DNA of 64,000 bases. It comes from CAMCTV01 sp964420985 (GTDB lineage Bacteria > Bacteroidota > Bacteroidia > Flavobacteriales_D > Sanyastnellaceae). Made by a program: the position numbers and the translations under genes. The DNA is taken from NCBI GenBank assembly GCA_964420985.1, contig CAYQUT010000010.1:19247-83246 (forward strand), written 5' to 3'. The first letter of the stretch is position 1. Each line of letters starts with the position of its first letter. The notes under the pieces were generated by a model. That model was given only the letters and a program-made list of their open reading frames with translations. It had not been told where the DNA came from and searched no databases. This document shows, in pieces, positions 1-8,276 of the stretch.

Positions 1-909
1 AGTCATTATCATGAACAAGGCCTATCCAATGTCATTGCTTTTATCATTGATGTAACGGAAAGAAATCTTCAGGATCAAAAAATTCAAGAAGCCTATGATG
101 CGCTGCAGGCACTGAACAATGGCTTGGAGAGAAAGGTGTTAGACAGAACGTTGGTTTTGGAGGAAGCCTTGGCGAATTTGGAAAACTCGAAAGAGGAATT
201 GTCCAAGGCTTTACAAAAGGAAAGAGAGTTGAATGAATTGAAATCTCGCTTTGTTTCTACCGCATCCCATGAATTTAGAACGCCTTTGAGCACCATATTG
301 TCTTCGATTGCTTTGGTGGAACAATATGGAATGAAGTCGGATTGGGACAAGCAGATCAAACACGTGAACAGAATCAGACAATCTGTGCGTGGATTAACGG
401 AGATATTGGAGGATATTTTATCATTGTCTAAATTGGAAGAAGGCAAGATAGAAGCACAAATTATTGATTTGAATATCAAAGGCATTGTGGCTGATTTGTT
501 AGAGGAGTTACAAACCATATTGAAGCCAGGGCAGCAATTTGATTACCATTTTGAAGGAGATGAACATTGGATGGGTGATCCAAAAATATTGCGCAATACC
601 ATTATGAATTTGCTGAGCAATGCCATTAAATTTTCGCCGGAAGGGAAGTCGATTGGTGTAAGTGTGTATAGCAAGGATGAAGAGTTGAAAATGGTTGTAA
701 AGGACAATGGTATGGGAATTCCTTCCTCTGAGTTACCCCATTTGTTTCAGCGTTTTCATCGCGCAAGCAATGCGATCAATGTTCAGGGGACTGGGTTGGG
801 TTTGAGTATTGTGAAAAGATGCGTAGAGTTGATGAATGGTGAAATTCATGTTGCCAGTGAATTAGAGATAGGAACCGAATTTACAATTGTTTTAAAAGCC
901 AAAAAATAG
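1..909 (+). CDS. Sensor histidine kinase, C-terminal part (5' end outside window)
   Basis: The reading frame is open from base 1, so the N-terminus lies upstream. The first codons read like the tail of a PAS/PAC domain (FIIDVTERN), followed by a helical linker. The dimerisation domain carries the phosphoacceptor His in STASHEFRTPLS (codon 90, bases 268-270). The ATPase domain follows with the N box (NLLSNAIKFSP), G1 (DNGMGIP) and G2 (GTGLGLSIVK), so the catalytic core is intact. It autophosphorylates and passes phosphate to a response regulator. The next gene starts three bases after the stop and encodes such a receiver, so the two are almost certainly an operon and a cognate pair. The input signal cannot be read from this fragment; proximity to the cbb3 oxidase genes makes a redox or oxygen-related cue possible but unproven. 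Confidence 0.93.
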   Translation, partial: SHYHEQGLSNVIAFIIDVTERNLQDQKIQEAYDALQALNNGLERKVLDRTLVLEEALANLENSKEELSKALQKERELNELKSRFVSTASHEFRTPLSTILSSIALVEQYGMKSDWDKQIKHVNRIRQSVRGLTEILEDILSLSKLEEGKIEAQIIDLNIKGIVADLLEELQTILKPGQQFDYHFEGDEHWMGDPKILRNTIMNLLSNAIKFSPEGKSIGVSVYSKDEELKMVVKDNGMGIPSSELPHLFQRFHRASNAINVQGTGLGLSIVKRCVELMNGEIHVASELEIGTEFTIVLKAKK

Positions 910-912
910 ATT

Positions 913-1980
913 ATGGAAAAAAAGACCATTTTAATCATTGAGGATAGTTTGGAGGTACGAGAAAACACCGCTGAATTATTAGAATTAGCGGGTTATCATG
1001 TTTTGACAGCTTCCAATGGAAAGGAGGGTGTTTCGGCAGCCCAACAATATCATCCAGATTTGATTTTGTGCGACATTATGATGCCCATTTTAGACGGTTA
1101 TGGTGTGTTGCATTTGCTAGGAAAACACATTGAAACAGCTAGGATACCCTTTATATTTCTCACTGCTAAATCAGAGCGTGGTGACATAAGAAGAGGAATG
1201 GAATTGGGTGCCGACGATTATATTGTGAAGCCATACAATGATACGGAATTGCTGAAGAGTATTGAGGCCCGCATCAAAAAGGCTGAGGGCAATGTGGGTA
1301 CCATTGATCACATCAATTACCGTTTGAATCAGATCAAGGACAAAGAGATTTCATGGGACGAGATTTTGAAAGAAATTCCTGAAAAGCATATTCGAAATGT
1401 CGGTAAACGTGATGTTATTTATTCGGAAGGCGATACCTGTCAAGGTGTTTATGTTGTTTTAAAAGGCAAAGTGAAAGTATATAAATCCCATGATTTGGGT
1501 AAAGATTTGATCTTGCGTGTGCGTGGAAAGGGGGAGATGATTGCCTATGTTTCATTGCTCCAAGGAGAGATTCATTTGGACAATGCAGAGGCCTTAGAAC
1601 CTTCTGAGGTGATGTTTATTCCACGTAATTCATTTTTTCATTGGATGGAGAATCAACCCAAGATGATGCTGGAGTTGATTCAATTGATGTCAGGAGCTTT
1701 GGTATTTGAAAGGGAAAGAGCGGTTACTCTTGCTTACTCCTCTGTTCGCAAGCGAACCGCATCTGCATTGTTGCGTTTAAAGACAAGGTTTCATGACGGA
1801 AATCCGGATGTCCTTTTTACCATGCCCATTTCACGAGATGATTTGGCAGCAATGGTGGGAACAGCCACAGAGTCTGTGATTAGAACACTGAGTGACTTCA
1901 AGGAGGAAGGTTTGATTAAAATTCAGGGATCTGCGATTACAGTGGTCAATGAAGATCGGTTGAGAAGAATGAAGAACTAA
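913..1980 (+). CDS. Response regulator: receiver domain fused to Crp/Fnr-type DNA-binding module
   Basis: This 355-residue protein begins with a CheY-like receiver (residues about 5-120) with acidic pocket E10/D11, phosphoacceptor D54 (LCDIMMP) and the conserved Lys in VKPYN. Residues about 150-265 form a cyclic-nucleotide-binding-type beta roll (VIYSEGDTCQGVYVVLKGKVKVY), and residues about 285-350 a winged helix-turn-helix of the Crp type (ISRDDLAAMVGTATESVIR). No Fnr-type N-terminal cysteine cluster is present, so direct Fe-S oxygen sensing is unlikely; phosphorylation by the upstream kinase probably controls it. Its last four bases overlap the end of the convergent SafE-like gene of the cbb3 cluster. 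Regulation of the oxidase operon is an inference from position only. Confidence 0.93.
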   Translation: MEKKTILIIEDSLEVRENTAELLELAGYHVLTASNGKEGVSAAQQYHPDLILCDIMMPILDGYGVLHLLGKHIETARIPFIFLTAKSERGDIRRGMELGADDYIVKPYNDTELLKSIEARIKKAEGNVGTIDHINYRLNQIKDKEISWDEILKEIPEKHIRNVGKRDVIYSEGDTCQGVYVVLKGKVKVYKSHDLGKDLILRVRGKGEMIAYVSLLQGEIHLDNAEALEPSEVMFIPRNSFFHWMENQPKMMLELIQLMSGALVFERERAVTLAYSSVRKRTASALLRLKTRFHDGNPDVLFTMPISRDDLAAMVGTATESVIRTLSDFKEEGLIKIQGSAITVVNEDRLRRMKN

Positions 1981-2660
1981 TGGGTTGAACAGCAACTCAT
2001 TTTTTCCTTTTCGATCTTTGGACTGATGTAGGGTATTCCCAGATTGGCTCCTCTTAAGATGAAGAGTAAACCAATCAACATAAGAGAAACCCGTGCCCAT
2101 TTGTGATTTAACCACGGCCATCGGTCTAGTATTTTTTGACCTCCCAATGCTGTTAGCCATAGTATGGGTGTGTTTCCAAGTGCAAAGAAAACCATGAATA
2201 AGATTCCTGAAGACCAGTGCCCACTGATAAGCGCTACACCGGTGGCACTGATAGACCATCCGCAGGGCAAGAAACCATTGATCAATCCTTGAATTAAATT
2301 CTTGGCTATTGGCCATACAGGAATAAAATTTTGAAGTTTATTTCTGATGGGAAAAAGGAATCTACCCATCCATTTCTGAAAACGAGGAAACCAGCCCAGA
2401 ACAAAAACAATCCCTCCGATGAGGCCAAGTGATTGTTGCCAACCCATTCCGTGAGCACTTTTTCCCAAGATCATGAAAACAAGGAACAAGGTCACGTAGG
2501 CTAGGGCTCTTCCAACGTGATGCAGAACCCTATTCAGCAGATTCTTTTTTCTTTGACCGCCATGCATAGCGATGATCAATGGCCCGCACATGCCAAGGCA
2601 ATGAAAGCTACCGGCAAACCCCAGTGATATTCCCGCCGCCGCTATGGTCCAAAGGTTCAT
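1977..2660 (-). CDS. SafE/TauE-like (DsbD_2/UreH-type) membrane protein of the cbb3 cluster
   Basis: A polytopic membrane protein of 227 residues from the ATG at 2660. That start overlaps the ccoH stop as ATGA; starts at 2669 and 2711 are also open but would overlap ccoH more. The N-terminal helix carries GSFHCLGMCGPL (H20, C21, C25), the hallmark of the 'sulfite exporter TauE/SafE family' members found in cbb3 gene clusters, where a role in copper or cofactor delivery is suspected. A proline/glycine-rich later helix (INGFLPCGW) repeats the Cys-in-helix theme. The extreme C-terminus ends with adjacent cysteines and a histidine (MSCCSTH), a plausible metal-binding tail. It is the last gene of the cco operon. 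Substrate is unknown. Confidence 0.85.
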   Translation of the reverse strand: MNLWTIAAAGISLGFAGSFHCLGMCGPLIIAMHGGQRKKNLLNRVLHHVGRALAYVTLFLVFMILGKSAHGMGWQQSLGLIGGIVFVLGWFPRFQKWMGRFLFPIRNKLQNFIPVWPIAKNLIQGLINGFLPCGWSISATGVALISGHWSSGILFMVFFALGNTPILWLTALGGQKILDRWPWLNHKWARVSLMLIGLLFILRGANLGIPYISPKIEKEKMSCCSTH

Positions 2661-3079
2661 TTGATCCATATACTTTTTTCTTGATAGTAGCTCAATTGGT
2701 TCACTTTCCAACTCATTTTGATGAGGTATTTGGCCGGGGCCAAAGACAGTGCAATCGCATTTTGTTCTGTCGAATGCATTTGGTCCTTCGATTGGTCAGT
2801 GGGGCAGTAAATCTCAATGTCCTTTTTGCTTTTTTGAGCTTCGGGAGGAAAGATGATTTGCACGCCATTCTTATTCACCAAACACTGGACTGTTTGATTT
2901 TCATTCTTTGCACGTCGAGCCGCGTCAATTTTTCCTTGGTGTAATTGCTCTTTTTTGTAATAATCTGTGGTGACCAGCTCATAGTTTTCTTGTGTTGATT
3001 TATATACCAACGTAAGAATCATGGCAGCAAAACCCATGTAGACTATTGTTATTTTCCATCCCCAGTTCATGTGAGTCAT
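2657..3079 (-). CDS. ccoH: FixH/CcoH-family cbb3 oxidase assembly protein
   Basis: A 140-residue protein with one N-terminal membrane segment (WKITIVYMGFAAMILTLVYK) followed by a periplasmic domain beginning near YYKKEQLHQGKID, a pattern typical of FixH/CcoH. CcoH is a small membrane subunit needed for stable assembly of cbb3 oxidase. The start codon abuts the ccoG stop directly, and its own stop overlaps the next gene by four bases, so translation is probably coupled. Family members diverge strongly in the periplasmic part; the assignment rests on the membrane topology, length and gene order after ccoG. Confidence 0.88.
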   Translation of the reverse strand: MTHMNWGWKITIVYMGFAAMILTLVYKSTQENYELVTTDYYKKEQLHQGKIDAARRAKNENQTVQCLVNKNGVQIIFPPEAQKSKKDIEIYCPTDQSKDQMHSTEQNAIALSLAPAKYLIKMSWKVNQLSYYQEKSIWIK

Positions 3080-4462
3080 TTATTTGTGCGGTGCAATGAA
3101 GTTGATGTTATCCGATCCTATCTTCTCACCGTTACACCAACATTCCATTTTCCATTTGTTTTTTTGTTCAGGTATAGCTTCTGCTGGGACGACTAAAAAG
3201 AACTCTGCATCCAAGCTGGATGCGGCAGGTATCACGACCTCCTGCTTTCCAATCCATTTTATTTTTCCCACTCGATCCTTTAATTTCAATTCAATAGGCA
3301 AGTCGTGTTCTGTTTTATTGATGAATTTGATATTGTATAAATTACCAATACTTCCATCGGCTTCCGTTGTAAACAAAGTTCCTCTGGCTCGGATGATGCT
3401 CATTCCCATGTCGGATCGGGTGGTGAGCAAAACGATTTCTAAGGCGATGATGAGCACAAGAATAATGCTGTATCCCATCATGCGAGGAGTTACTTTCCAT
3501 TTTTTTTTCGTTTGAACTCCTTCTTCAGAATCATATCGGATTAATCCTTGCGGAAGATGAATACTGTCCATGATGTGGTTGCAGGCATCAATGCACGCTG
3601 TGCAATTGACGCACTCGAGTTGGGTGCCATTTCGGATGTCAATTCCTGTTGGGCAAACATGAACACAGGCCTTGCAATCAATGCAATCACCTTCTCCTTC
3701 TAATTTTCCTTTGTGCGCCTTGTGGCGGGGTTCACCACGGACATGGTCATAGGTGACAACGATACTTTTTTTGTCCAATAGCACTCCTTGCATCCTTCCA
3801 TAGGGACAAACCACCAGACAAACCTGCTCCCTGAACCAAACGTATACAAAGAAGAAAACCAAAGTGAAAATGACCATCAAAGTAAATCCTCCTATGTGTT
3901 GCGTAAAGGGCTCATTGACCATTGCCCATAATTTGTCCGTTCCAATGATATAGGCCAAAAATGTATTGCCTACCAAAAATGAAAAGAGCAGGAACAAAGT
4001 GAACTTAACCAAGCGCTTTCGAATTTTTTCTGAATTCCAATTCATCTTTTTCAATGCACGTTGCTCAGCAGCATCGCCATCGATCCAGTATTCAATTTTT
4101 CGAAAAACCATTTCCATGAATATGGTCTGAGGGCAGACCCATCCGCAGAAGATGCGGCCATAGATGACAGTGAAGAGCGCCACAAATACAATGAAGGAGA
4201 GCATGCCCAGAACAAAGATGAAAAAGTCTTGGGGCCAAAAACGGACACTGAATAGAATGTACTTTCGCTCCAATACATCAAACATGAATAGGGGCAGACC
4301 ACCTATTCTCACAAAGGGGAGTGAAAAGAAAACAAGCAAATAGGCGTAGCTCAAGTAGCTACGCCAATTGTAGTATTTTCCATGCGGTCTTTTGGGATAA
4401 AAAAATACCCGATGTCCTTCCTCATCAATGTGGGTGACGTGGTCTCTAAACGATTCGTCCAT
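3080..4462 (-). CDS. ccoG: Cytochrome c oxidase accessory protein CcoG (FixG/RdxA)
   Basis: The protein has 460 residues with several membrane helices in the N-terminal half, the CcoG signature GRIFCGWVCPQTIFMEM and a second cysteine pair in EQVCLVVCPYGRMQG. Two classical [4Fe-4S] ferredoxin motifs follow (CIDCKACVHVCP and CVNCTACIDAC). After one further helix the C-terminus forms an Ig-like periplasmic domain. CcoG is a membrane iron-sulfur protein that helps mature the cbb3 oxidase, reported to act as a cupric reductase. It lies three bases after ccoP and is followed immediately by ccoH, the standard order. Confidence 0.96.
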   Translation of the reverse strand: MDESFRDHVTHIDEEGHRVFFYPKRPHGKYYNWRSYLSYAYLLVFFSLPFVRIGGLPLFMFDVLERKYILFSVRFWPQDFFIFVLGMLSFIVFVALFTVIYGRIFCGWVCPQTIFMEMVFRKIEYWIDGDAAEQRALKKMNWNSEKIRKRLVKFTLFLLFSFLVGNTFLAYIIGTDKLWAMVNEPFTQHIGGFTLMVIFTLVFFFVYVWFREQVCLVVCPYGRMQGVLLDKKSIVVTYDHVRGEPRHKAHKGKLEGEGDCIDCKACVHVCPTGIDIRNGTQLECVNCTACIDACNHIMDSIHLPQGLIRYDSEEGVQTKKKWKVTPRMMGYSIILVLIIALEIVLLTTRSDMGMSIIRARGTLFTTEADGSIGNLYNIKFINKTEHDLPIELKLKDRVGKIKWIGKQEVVIPAASSLDAEFFLVVPAEAIPEQKNKWKMECWCNGEKIGSDNINFIAPHK

Positions 4463-4465
4463 GGA

Positions 4466-5593
4466 CTATTTCAAGGCTGTTTGTAATGTATCCTGTGTTT
4501 TGTTGTTGTCAACCAAAGTATCGGAAACAACGGATTGATAAAGACTTCCCTCGGGTGCTTTTGCTCCAGGAGGATTGGATCCTTTTAAGCTTAAGATGTA
4601 GGATGCAACCTGCGCAATTTGCGAAGCAGAGATGTCCGTTTTCCAAGATTTCATTCCAGTTCCTTTGACACCATATTTGATGGTTTTGAAAAGATCCTTG
4701 ATGTCGCCTCCATTTTTCCAGTAATCATCTGTTAGATTGGGACCAACTTTCCCTTCGGCCATTGTTCCATGACATGCCACACAGAGAGATTGAAAAGTGG
4801 CTGCTCCCGCTTGGATGTCCGCTTGGTTGTCCAATAAAACAACATTCTTTTCATTGACAGCATCCTTCTGCGTGGCCTGGTAAGCAGCAATTTCCAAAGC
4901 AGCTTGGTCCATCTGGTTTTGATACTCCTTTAAACTGCTGGGTCCACTACCTCCCATGTGATAGTAGCCCATGTAAATAATAGCCACTACAATGGTTACA
5001 TAGAATCCGTACTTCCACCAAGGTGGCAAACTGTTGTCCAGTTCTCGTATTCCATCATAATCGTGATCCGTCATGATGGTATCTTCCTCTGCAATATCTA
5101 CTGACTTGTTGAACCATTTCCAGAATTTGGATTCTTGCGCAACCGATTCTTGTTCCGGTATCCATGACTCGTATTCTGAAGGCTTTTCGGTGAGTTTTCT
5201 GATTTGTTGTGCATAGTAAAGTACGACAAAAGCTTCCACCAGAACAATAAAGGCGAGTGTATTCATTGGGGTATTGCCCAGTCCATGATGAACCATTTCG
5301 CCTAGCATTTTTCCAGTGTCGGTTATGCCAAAAAGGAACAATAACAACCCACCTTGTTGGAATGTTTTTTTACGATCCTCTTTCATTTTCCGGATTTTGT
5401 CTTTGGACAGTGCCAAGAAAACACGCTGAAATTGATAAATGAAAATGAGTAGAATGACAGCAATAAAACACAGCAAGTAGAACACTGGACTTTGATAAGG
5501 ACTGGTGTTGATTTTGCTGAGACCTGCATTGCCAGCAGCCCACAGTGAGGTGCTGCTGAACAAGCCAATTAGAATGATGAATATATTTTTCAT
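4466..5593 (-). CDS. ccoP: cbb3 oxidase c-type cytochrome subunit CcoP (mono-haem)
   Basis: 375 residues from the ATG at 5593, one base after the ccoQ stop; a longer frame reaches further upstream but would swallow ccoQ. The N-terminus has a signal-like helix and further membrane segments. The CcoP landmark HDYDGIRELDNSLPPWW lies at about residues 177-193, before another membrane helix. Only one haem c site is present, CVACH (C271, C274, H275), with a probable axial Met at 314 (GTGMKSW); proteobacterial CcoP usually has two. It carries electrons to the CcoN active site. The amino-terminal portion before the DGI motif is longer than in proteobacterial CcoP. Confidence 0.94.
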   Translation of the reverse strand: MKNIFIILIGLFSSTSLWAAGNAGLSKINTSPYQSPVFYLLCFIAVILLIFIYQFQRVFLALSKDKIRKMKEDRKKTFQQGGLLLFLFGITDTGKMLGEMVHHGLGNTPMNTLAFIVLVEAFVVLYYAQQIRKLTEKPSEYESWIPEQESVAQESKFWKWFNKSVDIAEEDTIMTDHDYDGIRELDNSLPPWWKYGFYVTIVVAIIYMGYYHMGGSGPSSLKEYQNQMDQAALEIAAYQATQKDAVNEKNVVLLDNQADIQAGAATFQSLCVACHGTMAEGKVGPNLTDDYWKNGGDIKDLFKTIKYGVKGTGMKSWKTDISASQIAQVASYILSLKGSNPPGAKAPEGSLYQSVVSDTLVDNNKTQDTLQTALK

Positions 5594-5594
5594 A

Positions 5595-5756
5595 TTAATG
5601 TTCCAATGGAAGGTTACTTTTTTCTTCGATGTCGGACTTGCGAAGTCTGAAGGTGCTGTATAAGACAAACGCGAATACAGCGGCAAATAGGAATAATGAG
5701 ATCATGGGGTATATGCTTACGTTCTCTATGGTTTCAAGGTAGGTTCTGAATTTCAT
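5595..5756 (-). CDS. ccoQ: CcoQ/FixQ-like small subunit
   Basis: A 53-residue reading frame between ccoNO and ccoP. Its ATG (5756-5754) overlaps the ccoNO TGA (5755-5753) as ATGA, and its TAA (5597-5595) ends one base before the ccoP ATG. The protein has a short polar N-terminus, a single hydrophobic helix (YPMISLFLFAAVFAFVLYS) and a basic then acidic tail beginning TFRLRKSD. Size, topology and position between CcoO and CcoP fit CcoQ, the small stabilising membrane subunit of cbb3 oxidase. Sequence is poorly conserved in this family, so the call rests on position and topology. Confidence 0.82.
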   Translation of the reverse strand: MKFRTYLETIENVSIYPMISLFLFAAVFAFVLYSTFRLRKSDIEEKSNLPLEH

Positions 5757-7915
5757 TTGCCGGGTTCATTGGTTGGTATCATGATATCTGTTCCAAGTCG
5801 TTGCAAGTAGGCAATCATGGCAATAATCTCATGGTTGTTTTTCAATCCATCTTCTCCAAGGAGCAAATTCTTTTCATCCTTTTTTAAATCTTCATAGATG
5901 ATATTGGCTTGTTTCATGGCCAATGCTTCTCCATTGTTTACCTCTTCTTGTGTGTAAGGAACACCAAGCGTTACCATTGCCTCCATTTTTGATTTTAATG
6001 AAGCCAAGTCGATTTCATTTTCAAACATCCATGGATAGGCAGGCATGATTGAACCTGCGCTAATACTTCCAGGATCCATCATGTGGTTGTAGTGCCAACT
6101 GTTCATGCGGCGCAATTTATCTGTTCCTTCGCGGGCCAAATCAGGACCTGTTCTTTTTGAACCCCATTGGAAAGGATGATCATAAACAAACTCCCCAGAT
6201 TTTGAATATTCGCCGTAACGCTCTGTTTCAGAGCGGAAGGGTCGAACCATCTGCGAATGGCAGGTGTAACAACCTTCTCGCACGTATAGGTCTCTACCCA
6301 GAAGTTCTAAGGGGGTGTAGGGTTTGACGCTGGCGATGGTGGGGATATTCTCTTTAATCATGAAGGTAGGAATCATTTCAATTAATCCACCGATGGCCAC
6401 CATGACCAATGCCAGAATCAACATGGTGATGGGTTTGCGTTCGATGATTCTGTGCCAATGCTCTTGGCCTTTTAATACAACTTTCTTGGCCAGGGCTGGA
6501 GCTTGAGCTTCTTCCTCAGCAAGGAAGTCACCTTGCTTGGCAGTCTTCCACAGATTGACTACCATCAGTATCGCTCCGGTGAGGTAGAGTAGTCCCCCCA
6601 ATGAACGCACGGCATAGAAAGGTCGCATGAACTTCACGGTATCCAAGAATTGATATTGCAATTGACCTTCAGGTGTAAATTCTTTCCACATGGAGCTTTG
6701 CATCCAACCTGCCCAATACATGGGAATGGCGTACAATAAAATACCCAAGGTGCCAATCCAGAAATGCCATGATGCCCATTTTTGACTGTACAGTGAAGTG
6801 CGCCACATTCTTGGGATTAACCAATACAACACACCAAAGGTTAGGAATCCGTTCCAGCCCAAGGCGCCAACGTGAACGTGTGCGATGGTCCAATCGGTAT
6901 AGTGCGAAATGGCATTGACATTTTTCAAAGAAAGCATGGGGCCTTCAAACGTGGCCATTCCATAGGCCGTCACTGCAACCACCATGAACTTTAATACGAC
7001 ATCCTCTCTTACTTTATCCCATGCACCGCGCAACGTCAATAGTCCATTGATCATCCCTCCCCATGAGGGAGCAATCAACATGATGGAGAATACGGTACCC
7101 AATGATTGCGCCCAATCGGGAAGTGAAGTGTACAACAAGTGGTGAGGGCCAGCCCAGATGTAGATAAAAATCAAAGCCCAAAAGTGGATGATGGAAAGTC
7201 GATAAGAATACACAGGACGGTTGGCTGCTTTTGGAATGAAGTAGTACATGATTCCCAAGTAGGGTGTCGTTAAAAAGAAGGCCACCGCATTGTGCCCATA
7301 CCACCATTGCACAAGGGCGTCTTGCACACCGGCATAGAATGAATAGCTTTTAAAAAGGCTAACGGGCAATTCAATACTGTTTACGATGTGTAACATGGCC
7401 ACTGTAATCCAAGTGCCGATGTAAAACCAGATGGCCACATACAAGTGACGTTCACGACGCGTTAAAATGGTGCCAAACATATTGACTCCAAATACAACCC
7501 AGATCAAGGTGATGAGAATGTCAATGGGCCATTCCAATTCGGCATATTCTTTACCTGTGGTAAAGCCCAAAACCAATGTCAGTGCGGCAAGGACAATGAT
7601 AAGTTGCCAGCCCCAAAAATGGATGGCGGAAAGTTTATCACTCCACATGCGCGTTTTTAAGAGTCGTTGTAAGGAGTAATATACCCCCATGAAAATACCA
7701 TTTCCTACAAATGCGAAAATCACAGCATTGGTGTGCAAAGGACGTAATCGACCGTAGGTGGTTTCGGCCATATTGAAGTTGAGAATGGGAAATACCAATT
7801 GCAAGGCAATGAGCAAACCCACGGTCATACCGATGGCGCTCCAAAACGCAGTAGCAATGGCAAATTGCTTGACGATTTTGTTGTCGTAATAGAATTTTTC
7901 AAGTTGTTGATTTTC
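5753..7915 (-). CDS. ccoNO: cbb3-type cytochrome c oxidase, fused CcoN-CcoO subunits
   Basis: 720 residues from the ATG at 7915 (MENQQLEKFYYDN); an ATG at 7957 is also in frame but would overlap ccoS by 59 bases. Residues about 1-480 are the haem-copper oxidase catalytic subunit, with haem ligand RPLHTNAV, CuB region WWYGHNAVAF, AGPHHLLY and HVHVGALGW. After a linker, residues about 500-720 are the membrane-anchored mono-haem CcoO, with haem c motif CYTCH (residues 549-553) and GPDLAREG. Fusion of N and O is common in Bacteroidota. The protein reduces oxygen to water at low oxygen tension and conserves energy. It follows ccoS with a short overlap. Confidence 0.97.
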   Translation of the reverse strand, partial: ENQQLEKFYYDNKIVKQFAIATAFWSAIGMTVGLLIALQLVFPILNFNMAETTYGRLRPLHTNAVIFAFVGNGIFMGVYYSLQRLLKTRMWSDKLSAIHFWGWQLIIVLAALTLVLGFTTGKEYAELEWPIDILITLIWVVFGVNMFGTILTRRERHLYVAIWFYIGTWITVAMLHIVNSIELPVSLFKSYSFYAGVQDALVQWWYGHNAVAFFLTTPYLGIMYYFIPKAANRPVYSYRLSIIHFWALIFIYIWAGPHHLLYTSLPDWAQSLGTVFSIMLIAPSWGGMINGLLTLRGAWDKVREDVVLKFMVVAVTAYGMATFEGPMLSLKNVNAISHYTDWTIAHVHVGALGWNGFLTFGVLYWLIPRMWRTSLYSQKWASWHFWIGTLGILLYAIPMYWAGWMQSSMWKEFTPEGQLQYQFLDTVKFMRPFYAVRSLGGLLYLTGAILMVVNLWKTAKQGDFLAEEEAQAPALAKKVVLKGQEHWHRIIERKPITMLILALVMVAIGGLIEMIPTFMIKENIPTIASVKPYTPLELLGRDLYVREGCYTCHSQMVRPFRSETERYGEYSKSGEFVYDHPFQWGSKRTGPDLAREGTDKLRRMNSWHYNHMMDPGSISAGSIMPAYPWMFENEIDLASLKSKMEAMVTLGVPYTQEEVNNGEALAMKQANIIYEDLKKDEKNLLLGEDGLKNNHEIIAMIAYLQRLGTDIMIPTNEPGK

Positions 7916-8084
7916 CATGTGGGATAGATTTGGATTCTTGTTGGATGGTGTCATCATGCAGCATTCTCATGGCGGGTGTTTCTACGTCGTCCCATTGCCC
8001 AGCCTTGGTTGCTCTGATAAAGAACAACAGAAAGAGTCCGGCAACGGGAAGACTACAACCGATTAATAGATAAAATGCACTCAT
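7899..8084 (-). CDS. ccoS: cbb3 oxidase maturation protein CcoS
   Basis: A 61-residue protein with one N-terminal membrane helix (SAFYLLIGCSLPVAGLFLLF) followed by the CcoS hallmark FxRATKAGQWDDVETPAMRML. CcoS is needed for insertion of haem b and copper into CcoN. It is first in the operon and overlaps ccoNO by 17 bases. In most clusters a ccoI copper P-type ATPase precedes it; here none is present between 8085 and the next gene, so copper supply must be encoded elsewhere. Confidence 0.92.
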   Translation of the reverse strand: MSAFYLLIGCSLPVAGLFLLFFIRATKAGQWDDVETPAMRMLHDDTIQQESKSIPHGKSTT

Positions 8085-8108
8085 GCAGCATCAATTTTTC
8101 TGATGCTT

Positions 8109-8116
8109 CAAAAGTA
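8109..8116 (-). promoter_or_regulatory. Putative -7 box of the cco operon
   Basis: On the minus strand the bases read TACTTTTG, a full match to the Bacteroidota -7 element TAnnTTTG, 24 bases upstream of the ccoS ATG at 8084. No clear -33 TTG lies at the usual distance, which would fit an activator-dependent promoter. Confidence 0.45.
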
Positions 8117-8160
8117 TTGGGTCGATAAAATGTGCGAGATGAGTGAGGTCAAGACCGAGG

Positions 8161-8174
8161 TTGATATTGGTCAT
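8161..8174. promoter_or_regulatory. Weak Crp/Fnr-like half-palindrome upstream of ccoS
   Basis: TTGATATTGGTCAT resembles the Fnr/Crp consensus TTGAT-N4-ATCAA at 8 of 10 positions. Its centre lies about 60 bases upstream of the start expected from the -7 box at 8109-8116. The match is weak and could be chance. Confidence 0.25.
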
Positions 8175-8276
8175 TTTTTTTTGGAAACCTCTTGATTGGA
8201 AAATGACGGCGATGTGCCGCTGGTGGAAAAATGCCCTTTGATTTTTAGCTCAATGGCCGCGATATTTTTGAATAAG

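Noticed and set aside
7916..7957. Upstream in-frame ATG for ccoNO and similar long starts (ccoP 5686, yidC 60134, TPR gene 46773)
   Set aside because: Each extension overlaps a neighbouring gene, precedes a signal peptide or first helix, or crosses a terminator stem.
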